A stretch of DNA of 52,935 nucleotides from Frankiales bacterium (GTDB lineage: Bacteria > Actinomycetota > Actinomycetes > Mycobacteriales > SCTD01). The stretch lies in the NCBI GenBank assembly GCA_025966135.1, contig JAOPVP010000020.1, positions 1 through 52,935 of the forward strand, written 5' to 3'. Positions 1 through 6,802 of the stretch are shown piece after piece (the stretch's first letter is position 1; each line of letters begins with the position of its first letter). The notes under the pieces are model-generated. The model was not told the origin of the DNA and did no database searches. It worked only from the letters and a program-made list of their open reading frames with translations. A program made the position numbers and the translations under genes.

Positions 1-1226
1 GGGGTGCTGCCGGTGTACTCCGACGACGCCGCGTACAGGCTCTTCTGCGGCACCAGCGTGATCGATGGCGTGGTAGCCGTCGGCGCGTAGGTCGTCAGGG
101 TCGCGGTGCGCTGGAAGTCCGTGCCCGGCACGTACGTCGTGCCGTTGAGAGCCGACTTGACCGTGAAGGTCGCCGTCTCCGCAACAGTGTCCTTACCGAC
201 GAACGTGAACGTGCCGTCACTACCAGTCGCACCCGTCGTGCTGCTCGGCACAACCGGGGGGCCAGCATCATCCGCGACGTCGGTACCGGTCGAGGTCTCG
301 TTGGCCGTCGCGGAGTTGTCGGTGACGATCACCGTCAAGCCACCGACCGGCTTGCTGTTCTGGTCCGTCGCAGTCACCACGTAGGTCTGCGGTGCGTTGA
401 CCGGCTTGGTCGCCGACGTCGGCGCCACCACGAAGGTCGTCAGCGTCTGGCTGTACAGCGACGCCTGCGTGGTCTCATCGCTACCAAGAGCCGCGGTCGC
501 CGTGATGACAACGTCACAACCGGCAGCGCCCGCACCAACGGGGCACGCGGGAACGTCGACGATCGACGACCACGCGTTGCTGCCGGCCGGAACGGTGACC
601 GTGCCAGCGGGGACGTTCGAGGACGTGCCCGAGGCGGCGAGGCTGCCATCGGAGTTGTCCCGCGTAGAAGCGGTGACGGCGAGCTGCGGCAGGTCCGCGG
701 AGCGGGTACCCGACACGACGATCGTGCCACCGGCACTGCCCGGCGAACGACCGATCGTGGCGCCCTCAGCGGGGCTGCTGATGTGCACCGACGGGGAGGT
801 GGCATCCACCACGACACCCGTCACCTGGTCGGTGCTGATCACCGTGCTCGCCGCCGAGAAGGCCTCAGCGATCTCATTGTAGGTACCAGCCGCGGGAGAC
901 CACTCAACGGAGTACGGAGCAGTCGTGTCGCTGCCGATCAGGACCGGCGCAGCCGCGCCGACCTGGGAGAAGAACCGAACCCCAGCCACCGCCGCGTTGC
1001 TCGCGTCAGGCACGGTGACATTGGCCGAGATCTTCACACTCGTGTTCGCGCCGTCGGACAGGGTCGACCCCGTGCCAGAACCCTGGCTCACGATCTGGAC
1101 AGTGGCCGGACCGGACGGGACCGCAGCAAGCGCCGGCGCAACACCCAGATAAGGCGTAGCCAGCAGCGTGATGACCCCAACCGAGCCGACGCCAAGACGC
1201 TTGAGCGTCCTCGACGTACTAGACAT
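1..1226 (-). CDS. Secreted Ig-like surface protein, N-terminal 408 residues (runs off window)
   Basis: Reading frame open on the minus strand from an ATG at 1226 to the window edge, with no stop in 408 codons, so the C-terminus lies outside. The first ~35 residues form a signal peptide: basic start (SSTSRTLKRLG), hydrophobic core and ALAA cleavage site. The rest is rich in Thr, Ser, Val, Ala and Gly with almost no Lys or Cys, and reads as successive beta-sandwich (Ig-like/adhesin) domains; phrases such as VVVDATSPSVHISSPAEGATI and PQTYVVTATDQNSKPVGGLTV are typical of bacterial Ig-like repeats. Expected to be exported, anchored or released. It lies 184 bases downstream of the sigma-factor gene on the same strand, so it may be a target of that factor. 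Exact family and anchoring mode cannot be seen. Confidence 0.75.
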   Translation of the reverse strand, partial: MSSTSRTLKRLGVGSVGVITLLATPYLGVAPALAAVPSGPATVQIVSQGSGTGSTLSDGANTSVKISANVTVPDASNAAVAGVRFFSQVGAAAPVLIGSDTTAPYSVEWSPAAGTYNEIAEAFSAASTVISTDQVTGVVVDATSPSVHISSPAEGATIGRSPGSAGGTIVVSGTRSADLPQLAVTASTRDNSDGSLAASGTSSNVPAGTVTVPAGSNAWSSIVDVPACPVGAGAAGCDVVITATAALGSDETTQASLYSQTLTTFVVAPTSATKPVNAPQTYVVTATDQNSKPVGGLTVIVTDNSATANETSTGTDVADDAGPPVVPSSTTGATGSDGTFTFVGKDTVAETATFTVKSALNGTTYVPGTDFQRTATLTTYAPTATTPSITLVPQKSLYAASSEYTGST

Positions 1227-1370
1227 GTAGATCCCTTTCAGAGATCACGACCGTCACCATGAGCGGCCGCTCGAAGCGCCGCGGCGCTTCACCGCGCCTC
1301 CCCCATCAGGACGGTGCGGCTGGAACGAGGCCCAACTAACGGACCCACTAGCTAGTAGGACGAAGGTTGT

Positions 1371-1393
1371 GCCCTTTGGTCGTCTTTTTCCGG
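1371..1393 (-). promoter_or_regulatory. Candidate motif upstream of the secreted Ig-like protein gene
   Basis: Partner of the element at 3158-3177, found 145-167 bases upstream of the secreted protein start. The match is gapped and imperfect: CCGG, five A residues, GACGACC, AAAGGGC on the minus strand. It is listed because it lies in the short gap after the sigma-factor gene, where the promoter of the surface protein must be if it has its own. Confidence 0.2.
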
Positions 1394-1410
1394 GAACTTT
1401 GTAGCGGAAC

Positions 1411-3051
1411 CTAACCGGTCCCGCGATCTTGGACCACTACCGCAGGCGCAGCCGTGTCGCGGCTGCCGAAACCCAGGGGCAGCTGAGCCGCGGACGGCTG
1501 CGGTACAGCGGGCACCGCCGGGTCGGGATTCGAGGGCGCCGACGAGGGAACCGCGGGGTCCGTCGACTCGACGACGTGGACGCGTTCCGACACGATCTGC
1601 ACCAGGTCAGGTGCCAGGACGACGTCGACGGTCAGGTCCCGCGGCGCGACAGCCTGGCCGTTGACGGCACCGAGCGGGGTCGCCGTACCAGTGGTGACGA
1701 GGTGCAGCGAGCCGTCATCGAGCGTCTCCACGCTGGTCGCCGCACTCGACACCTCCGTCCCGACGGAACTGCCCTCGCCGACCGGGACGTCCTCGTTCAG
1801 CGTGACCCCGAGCAGCGCACCGTCGGGGGCGAAGCTGTAGGACTGCCGCAGGGCGTAGGTGCCGGCCGCCGTACCGGTGGAGATGGTGCTGCTGCTGGTC
1901 GTCCCGAAGTCGCGCAAGGCCCGCTGCTGGTCGCCCACCTGGGCCGCCCCGGATCCACCGACGCCGGAAACGACGTACGAGGCCGGTTGCACCGGGATGA
2001 CGACCGGGGGTGGCGTGACCGGCCGGCCCGTCGGCCGCCGGTGAGGCGCCGTCGTCGGCTTGGAGGGGACAACCTCCGGCTTGGGCTGCGGCAGGACGGT
2101 CCGAGGAGGCTGCGTGCTGGTGCCCGGCTCGCCGGTGACCGCAGGGTGGGAGGACACCACCGACGGGGTCCGTGGAGCGTTCGGACGAGGCGCCTGTGGG
2201 TCGCCGAGCGTCGGACCGAACGGCGAGCCGGCGGGAGCCACCTCCACCACCCGGCGCGACCCGGAGCCCGACCGCAGCCCCATGACGCCCGCGAGCACCA
2301 GCAGGATGGCCAGGGCCGCGGCCCCGGTCGGCTTGGCCGCGCGCGCGGCGCGCTCCCTGTTGGCAGCGAGCACCATCGCCAGGTCGAGGTCGACGCCCGG
2401 CTCGACGTGCGTGCCGACGAGCAGCCGGCGCAGGGAGCGCCGGGCGCGGTGCAGCAGGTGCTTGGTCTGCTCCACCGTGATGTCGAGTTCCATCGCGATC
2501 TGCGGGAGCGGCTTCTCCTCCACCTCGCGCTTGATGAGAGCCGCACGGTGGAGCGGGGAGAGCATGGCCAGCGCCTGGCGGACGATCGCCGCGTCTTCAG
2601 CCTGGACGATCGGGTCGACCTCGTCGTCCTCGCTGAAGATGTCATCAGGGAGCGTCTCGAGGTCGAGCAATCGCGGGCGGCGCTGCTCGGCGCGGTACCG
2701 GTCGATGCACAAGTTGGTGATGGTGCGGCGGCAGTAGGCGAGCGCCTGCAGCTCGGTCTCGAGCTCGGGCATCGCGAGGAACAGCCTGAGGAAGCCCTCC
2801 TGGACGACCTCGTCCACGTCCCGCTCGTCGTGGAGGAACCGTCGCGCGTGCAGCGCGAACGACCAGCGATGCCGGATGAACAGCGCCGCGAAGTCGCGCG
2901 GATCGCCGCTGCGCGGCCGCGGCAGCTCGTCGCTGACCTCGGTGAGGACCTCGAGGGCTGGACTCGACTCGCCGAGCAGGTCCTCGGCGAAGATCGGGTC
3001 GTCGGCGATAGGAGGAAGTACAAGTACGTCGCGGGCACCCGCGTCCGTCAC
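1411..3051 (-). CDS. ECF-type sigma factor with fused transmembrane and extracytoplasmic C-terminal region
   Basis: 546 residues from a GTG start. Residues ~55-130 match sigma-70 region 2 (FIRHRWSFALHARRF, VDEVVQEGFLRLFLAMPE, CRRTITNLCIDRYR) and ~163-215 match region 4 with a helix-turn-helix (LSPLHRAALIKREVEEKPL, ITVEQTKHLLHRARRSLRR). The family is normally ~170-200 residues; here a single hydrophobic helix (~245-260, AALAILLVLAGVMGL) follows, then a Pro/Thr-rich linker (~265-355) and a ~150-residue beta-rich Ser/Thr/Val domain. This topology puts the tail outside the membrane, suggesting a built-in sensor or anti-sigma module instead of a separate anti-sigma gene; that role is inference. 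No anti-sigma gene is adjacent. It precedes the secreted protein gene on the same strand. Confidence 0.85.
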   Translation of the reverse strand: MTDAGARDVLVLPPIADDPIFAEDLLGESSPALEVLTEVSDELPRPRSGDPRDFAALFIRHRWSFALHARRFLHDERDVDEVVQEGFLRLFLAMPELETELQALAYCRRTITNLCIDRYRAEQRRPRLLDLETLPDDIFSEDDEVDPIVQAEDAAIVRQALAMLSPLHRAALIKREVEEKPLPQIAMELDITVEQTKHLLHRARRSLRRLLVGTHVEPGVDLDLAMVLAANRERAARAAKPTGAAALAILLVLAGVMGLRSGSGSRRVVEVAPAGSPFGPTLGDPQAPRPNAPRTPSVVSSHPAVTGEPGTSTQPPRTVLPQPKPEVVPSKPTTAPHRRPTGRPVTPPPVVIPVQPASYVVSGVGGSGAAQVGDQQRALRDFGTTSSSTISTGTAAGTYALRQSYSFAPDGALLGVTLNEDVPVGEGSSVGTEVSSAATSVETLDDGSLHLVTTGTATPLGAVNGQAVAPRDLTVDVVLAPDLVQIVSERVHVVESTDPAVPSSAPSNPDPAVPAVPQPSAAQLPLGFGSRDTAAPAVVVQDRGTG

Positions 3052-3157
3052 CCGTGCCCCCTATCCCCTGGCTTCTGCCGAGCGTTCGGCCTGCCTTGCC
3101 CCGTCCCCCCTAGAGACGTCCGTCATGGACGGTGGTCGTCCAACAAGCCGGAACTTA

Positions 3158-3177
3158 GCCCAAAGGGACTATTTCGG
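3158..3177 (-). promoter_or_regulatory. Candidate motif upstream of the sigma-factor gene
   Basis: On the minus strand this reads CCGAAATAGTCCCTTTGGGC, about 107-126 bases upstream of the sigma-factor start. A related stretch lies upstream of the secreted protein gene at 1371-1393 (CCGGAAAAAGACGACCAAAG then GGC). Both have CCG, an A-rich core and a terminal A/T triplet plus GGGC. It could be the recognition site of the fused sigma factor, giving autoregulation and target control. Only two examples are visible, so this is tentative. Confidence 0.25.
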
Positions 3178-3275
3178 GGGGCTGTAACTAGCCGGTCGTT
3201 GCGGCAAGCATGCACTACCCATCGGGCCAGGTCGACCTCAGGTTGAGGGTCCGGCATGGTGACGTGGGTCTCGGT

Positions 3276-3281
3276 TAGCCT
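3276..3281 (+). promoter_or_regulatory. Candidate -10 box for leaderless cysS mRNA
   Basis: TAGCCT ends 7 bases before the GTG at 3289, the usual distance from a -10 hexamer to the transcription start. This implies an mRNA starting on or next to the start codon, common in actinobacteria. No Shine-Dalgarno sequence precedes this GTG, and no convincing -35 is visible. Confidence 0.4.
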
Positions 3282-3288
3282 CGGCCAC

Positions 3289-4686
3289 GTGCTGCGCCTG
3301 ATGGACACCCGCACTCGCCACGTCGAGACCGTCACCCCGTCGACCCCGGGAGTCTTGACGGTCTACGCCTGCGGACCGACGGTCTACCGGTACGCCCACG
3401 TCGGCAACCTGCGGACCTTCCTGCTCACCGACCTCCTTCGCCGCACGGCCGAACTCCTCGGCCTGCAGGTCCGGCTGGTGCAGAACATCACCGACGTCGG
3501 GCACCTGCAGGACGACACCGCGATCGATGCCAGCGGTGAGGACAAGCTGCTCACCCAGGCTCGCCTGGAGAACAAGGACCCGTTCGCCATCGCGCGGTTC
3601 TACGAGGACGCCTTCCACCGCGACCTGGCGCTGCTCAACGTCAAGCCCGCCGACGCCTACCCACGAGCGTCGGAGTGCATCGAGCTGATGCTGTCGCTGA
3701 TCTCGACGCTGGTGGACAAGGGCCACGCCTACGTCGGCGAGGACGGCACGGTCTACTTCTCCGCCCAGAGCTTCGACGGGTACGGCGCGATCTCGGGCAA
3801 CCGCCTCGAGGACCTGCGGGCGGGGCACGGGGCCACCGGCGAGTCGACCGCCACCGGCAAGCGGTTCCACGCGGACTGGGCGCTGTGGAAGCGCGCCGGC
3901 GAGCACCGCGAGATGACCTGGGACTCGCCGTGGGGACGTGGCTTCCCAGGCTGGCACATCGAGTGCTCAGCGATGTCCCTTGACCTGCTCGGGTCGACGA
4001 TCGACGTCCACACCGGCGGGATCGACCTGCGCTTCCCGCACCACGAGGACGAGCGCGCCCAGTCGGACAGCGCGGTGGGGCACGAGGTCGTGCGGCACTG
4101 GGTGCACGGCGAGCACCTGCTGTTCGAGGGCCGCAAGATGTCCAAGTCCACCGGCAACGTGGTGCTGGTTTCGGACGTCATCGCGCGCGGCTTCGACCCC
4201 CTGGCTCTACGCCTCGCCTTCCTGTCGAGTCGCTACCGGCAGCAGGCGAACCTGTCCTGGGACGCCATCGCGGCGGCCGGCAAGACGCTCAACCGCTGGC
4301 GCGCCTCGGTCGCCGCCTGGGCGGAGGAGCCGTCCAAGCCGATGTGCGCCGAGGTCCAGCAGGACGTGCTCGAGGCCTTCAGCGACGACCTCGACACCCC
4401 CCGTGCGCTGCAGGTACTGCGCACCTTCGAGAAGTCGGACCTGCCGGCGGGGTGCAAGTTCGAGACGTTCGCCTGGGCCGACCGGCTGCTCGGCCTGGAC
4501 CTGGTCCGCGACGTCGGCCGGGCACCGGCAGCCCTGCCCGCGGAGGCGGCCTCGCTCGTCGAGGCCCGCGCCACCGCCCGCGCCGCCAAGGACTTCGCCG
4601 CCTCCGACCGGCTGCGCGACGAGCTCGCCGCCCTCGGCGTGGCCGTGAAGGACACCCCCGCCGGCCAGGAGTGGACCCAGGCCTAG
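3289..4686 (+). CDS. cysS: Cysteinyl-tRNA synthetase
   Basis: Charges tRNA-Cys with cysteine in the cytosol. From the GTG at 3289 the protein is 465 residues; an upstream in-frame start at 3256 adds 11 residues that do not look like this family. Visible are the zinc ligand Cys28 in YACGPTVY, the HIGH-type motif HVGN (37-40), GWHIECSAMS with Cys226, the FPHHEDE zinc segment around 251-255 and KMSKS at 283-287. A C-terminal helical and anticodon-binding region is present, which argues against the shorter paralogue MshC that joins cysteine to glucosaminyl-inositol in mycothiol synthesis. Single gene, divergent from the sigma-factor gene. Family assignment is secure; a second CysS-like copy elsewhere cannot be excluded. 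Confidence 0.93.
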   Translation: MLRLMDTRTRHVETVTPSTPGVLTVYACGPTVYRYAHVGNLRTFLLTDLLRRTAELLGLQVRLVQNITDVGHLQDDTAIDASGEDKLLTQARLENKDPFAIARFYEDAFHRDLALLNVKPADAYPRASECIELMLSLISTLVDKGHAYVGEDGTVYFSAQSFDGYGAISGNRLEDLRAGHGATGESTATGKRFHADWALWKRAGEHREMTWDSPWGRGFPGWHIECSAMSLDLLGSTIDVHTGGIDLRFPHHEDERAQSDSAVGHEVVRHWVHGEHLLFEGRKMSKSTGNVVLVSDVIARGFDPLALRLAFLSSRYRQQANLSWDAIAAAGKTLNRWRASVAAWAEEPSKPMCAEVQQDVLEAFSDDLDTPRALQVLRTFEKSDLPAGCKFETFAWADRLLGLDLVRDVGRAPAALPAEAASLVEARATARAAKDFAASDRLRDELAALGVAVKDTPAGQEWTQA

Positions 4687-4717
4687 CGCCTCGCCCGCCC
4701 CCCGCCGTACCGGATGG

Positions 4718-4765
4718 ACGGAAGCTTTGCCGTGCTCTGACCCGGTGGAACTGCCGCGAAGGTCA
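4718..4765 (+). repeat. Palindrome-derived repeat copy A flanking the DUF559-like gene
   Basis: 48-base element matching copy B at 5753-5800 in 36 of 48 positions without gaps. Shared blocks are ACGGAAG, CCGTGCT, CGGTGGAACT and AAGGTC. Copy A is a degraded palindrome. It overlaps the stop codon of the neighbouring minus-strand gene. Confidence 0.7.
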
Positions 4766-5734
4766 GGTCAACAGCGTTCGGAGCAGCTCCGCCACGACCG
4801 GCTCGTCGTGCCGCATGTTGGCGCGCGTGATCCGCAACAGCTGCTCGCCCGTCCCGCGCGCGGCCACCGCGAGGTGCAGGGAGCGCAGGGCGTCGGCGTC
4901 CCAGTGCGCCACCTCGCGGTGATGGGTTCCATCGATCTCCAGCGCCACCCGCTGACGGAGGTACCGCACGTCGAGGTAGCGCACCTTCCCTGCCCGCACC
5001 CGCACCTGCATCTGGTCCGGCAGCGGCAGGCCGTTGCGTCGGCAGAAGCGGAGGAACTCCAGTTCCGAGCCGGCGTGGGCACCGAACTCCACGTCATCGA
5101 GCACCTCCCGGATCAACGCCCGTCGTGGCAGGCGAGGCATCTGCTCGAGGGTCTGGCGCAGGAGCGGGACAGCGCTGATCCGCTGCTGAACCACAGCCGC
5201 CAGCCGCCATTCGGCGTCACGATCGCTTGTGGCCCATGCAGCGGCGTGCAGCACGGCGGCGTGCGCGGTGAGCAGCGGCAGGCCGTGCACGGGTCGCACC
5301 CACTGGGAGAGCCCGGCAACCCGGTGGGCGACGAGCAGCGGACCCGCGGTGAGGCGCGCCCCCACCACACGCCGCCCACTGGGTACGGCGAGATCGACCG
5401 CGGCCAACACCTTGAGCGTGAAGCCGAGCTCCAGCAGGGCAGCATCACCCGACAGCGCCGTCCCCTGGCCACCGTGAAGGACGGCAGCCCATGACCGCTG
5501 GTGGTCGGTGGGCGTGCCGGAGTGAGCGACGGCCACACCGTTGAGCACCCGGGTCCACAGGCCGCGGGTCAGCTTCCAGTCCCAGGCCTCCGGGGTCATG
5601 CCAGAGGTGACAGCCTGGTGCCGCGACAGCACCTGGTCCTGGCGTTCGAGGTGCTCGCGCCAGTGCAGAGGGCGGGATTCGACCACGGCACCAGGCTCGC
5701 CGAGCACGGCGAGCGGTGGTGAGGACCCGAGCAA
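4763..5734 (-). CDS. DUF559-domain / AbiEi-like protein
   Basis: Up to 323 residues. The C-terminal ~110 residues resemble the DUF559 (Vsr-like endonuclease fold) domain: GSELEFLRFCRRNGLPLP, then VRYLDVRYLRQRVALEIDG and a terminal RITRANMRHD. The N-terminal part (QDQVLSRHQAVTSGMTP) has the winged-helix look of AbiEi-like antitoxin proteins. Such genes are very common in actinobacteria and are often annotated as type IV toxin-antitoxin AbiEi-like or hypothetical. No AbiEii-type toxin partner is adjacent, so an antitoxin role is not supported. The start is uncertain: TTG at 5734 gives the longest form and GTG at 5686 is an alternative. Both ends lie beside related palindromic repeats, which could mean the gene moved as a unit. 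Confidence 0.7.
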   Translation of the reverse strand: MLGSSPPLAVLGEPGAVVESRPLHWREHLERQDQVLSRHQAVTSGMTPEAWDWKLTRGLWTRVLNGVAVAHSGTPTDHQRSWAAVLHGGQGTALSGDAALLELGFTLKVLAAVDLAVPSGRRVVGARLTAGPLLVAHRVAGLSQWVRPVHGLPLLTAHAAVLHAAAWATSDRDAEWRLAAVVQQRISAVPLLRQTLEQMPRLPRRALIREVLDDVEFGAHAGSELEFLRFCRRNGLPLPDQMQVRVRAGKVRYLDVRYLRQRVALEIDGTHHREVAHWDADALRSLHLAVAARGTGEQLLRITRANMRHDEPVVAELLRTLLT

Positions 5735-5752
5735 TCTGTGGATACGCGCTTC

Positions 5753-5800
5753 ACGGAAGGTCGACCGTGCTGGGGCACGGTGGAACTTCCGTCAAGGTCG
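5753..5800 (+). repeat. Palindromic repeat copy B flanking the DUF559-like gene
   Basis: Near-perfect palindrome: ACGGAAG, a 4-base mismatch, ACCGTGC, loop TGGG, GCACGGT, a 4-base mismatch, CTTCCGT. It sits between the start of the DUF559-like gene and the end of the REC-GAF gene (both minus strand). It could act as a REP-type element or as a hairpin ending the upstream chemosensory operon. It is in direct orientation relative to copy A. Confidence 0.75.
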
Positions 5801-5805
5801 AGGGT

Positions 5806-6777
5806 TTAGCCGGCGCTGGCGAGCCTGGCGTTGTCGATGACAATGGCGGCTGGGCCCTCGATGAGCTTCAGGGTCGACAGGGCCGTCTCGCCGAAGGCTT
5901 GCTTGACGGCCGACGACAAGGCCAGCACCCCGACCACCACGCCGCCGTGTCCGCGCAGCGGCATCGACAGGAACGTCGCCATCTCCACCCCGCCGCTGAG
6001 CTCGTCCGGGTCGTCGACCAGCTTGCCGCCGGCCTGCGCCACCCGGACGTCCAACGCGGCCGCCTCGAGCGACGAGCCGCCGGACGTCGACAGCCCGTCG
6101 ACCGCGGCCGCGAGGAACGAGTCGTAGTGCGACCGCGCGGTGGGCTCGCCCACCGCCACGTAGGCAGTGGACTCCGCGCCGAGCATGACCGCCGCGAGGT
6201 CGTAGCCGACGAACCGCTGCAGCACGCCGAGCAGCGCGGCCACCGAGGCCTCCAACCCGTTGGCGGTCGCCGCGATGGCCATCACCGACTGGGCGACCGA
6301 CGACTCGAAGAGCTTGCGGTCGAGCAGGTCGCAGACCCGGGACAGCACGTCCTCCTCGGACAGCTCGAGCGCGTCCGGCGTGAGGCGCGGGCGACCGCCG
6401 CGCGCCGCCGTCGCCGCGAGCAGCACCTCCTCGATGGTGCCGGCGAGCTCGGGCGCCTCGAAGTCCTTGGTGAGGTAGCGATCCACGCCTGCCTGCCCGG
6501 CCCAGTACCGGTCGGAGGCGGCGTCGAGGGACGTCAGCATGACCACCGGGATGTCCGCGGTCTGCCAGTCGTCCTTGAGCAGCCGGGCGGCGATGAACCC
6601 CGAGACGCGCGGCATCTGCACGTCGAGAACGACGGCGTCGGGCTGCTCCCGCAGGACCGCCTGCACCGCACTGATGCCGTCCTCGGCGGGCAGGACCTCG
6701 TGGCCCTCCTTGGTCAGCACCGAGGTGACGATCCGCCGCAGCGTCGGGCTGTCATCCGCAATCACGATCCGAGCCAC
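5806..6777 (-). CDS. Response regulator with REC and GAF-like domains
   Basis: 323 residues from a GTG with GGAGG eight bases upstream. Residues 1-120 form a receiver domain: acidic pair in IVIADDSPTLRR, phospho-acceptor Asp in DAVVLDVQMPRVSG, Thr in VMLTS and Lys in YLTKDFE. Residues ~150-315 look like a GAF-type sensor domain (LLGVLQRFVGYDLAAVML, LSMPLRGHGGVVVGVLALSS). There is no DNA-binding or enzymatic output domain. It follows the CheA-like kinase by 25 bases, so it is probably that kinase's phosphorylation target and may pass the signal on by protein contact. The ligand of the GAF-like domain cannot be read from sequence. Confidence 0.85.
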   Translation of the reverse strand: MARIVIADDSPTLRRIVTSVLTKEGHEVLPAEDGISAVQAVLREQPDAVVLDVQMPRVSGFIAARLLKDDWQTADIPVVMLTSLDAASDRYWAGQAGVDRYLTKDFEAPELAGTIEEVLLAATAARGGRPRLTPDALELSEEDVLSRVCDLLDRKLFESSVAQSVMAIAATANGLEASVAALLGVLQRFVGYDLAAVMLGAESTAYVAVGEPTARSHYDSFLAAAVDGLSTSGGSSLEAAALDVRVAQAGGKLVDDPDELSGGVEMATFLSMPLRGHGGVVVGVLALSSAVKQAFGETALSTLKLIEGPAAIVIDNARLASAG

Positions 6778-6802
6778 GCCATGCCCTCCCGCAGTTCGAA
6801 CA

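Noticed and set aside
1429..3246. Plus-strand open frame of 605 codons opposite the sigma factor
   Set aside because: Lies entirely over a gene with clear sigma regions; extreme Arg content and no motif.
3289..4686. MshC instead of CysS
   Set aside because: Length of 465 residues and the presence of a C-terminal tRNA-binding type region fit CysS better than the shorter MshC.
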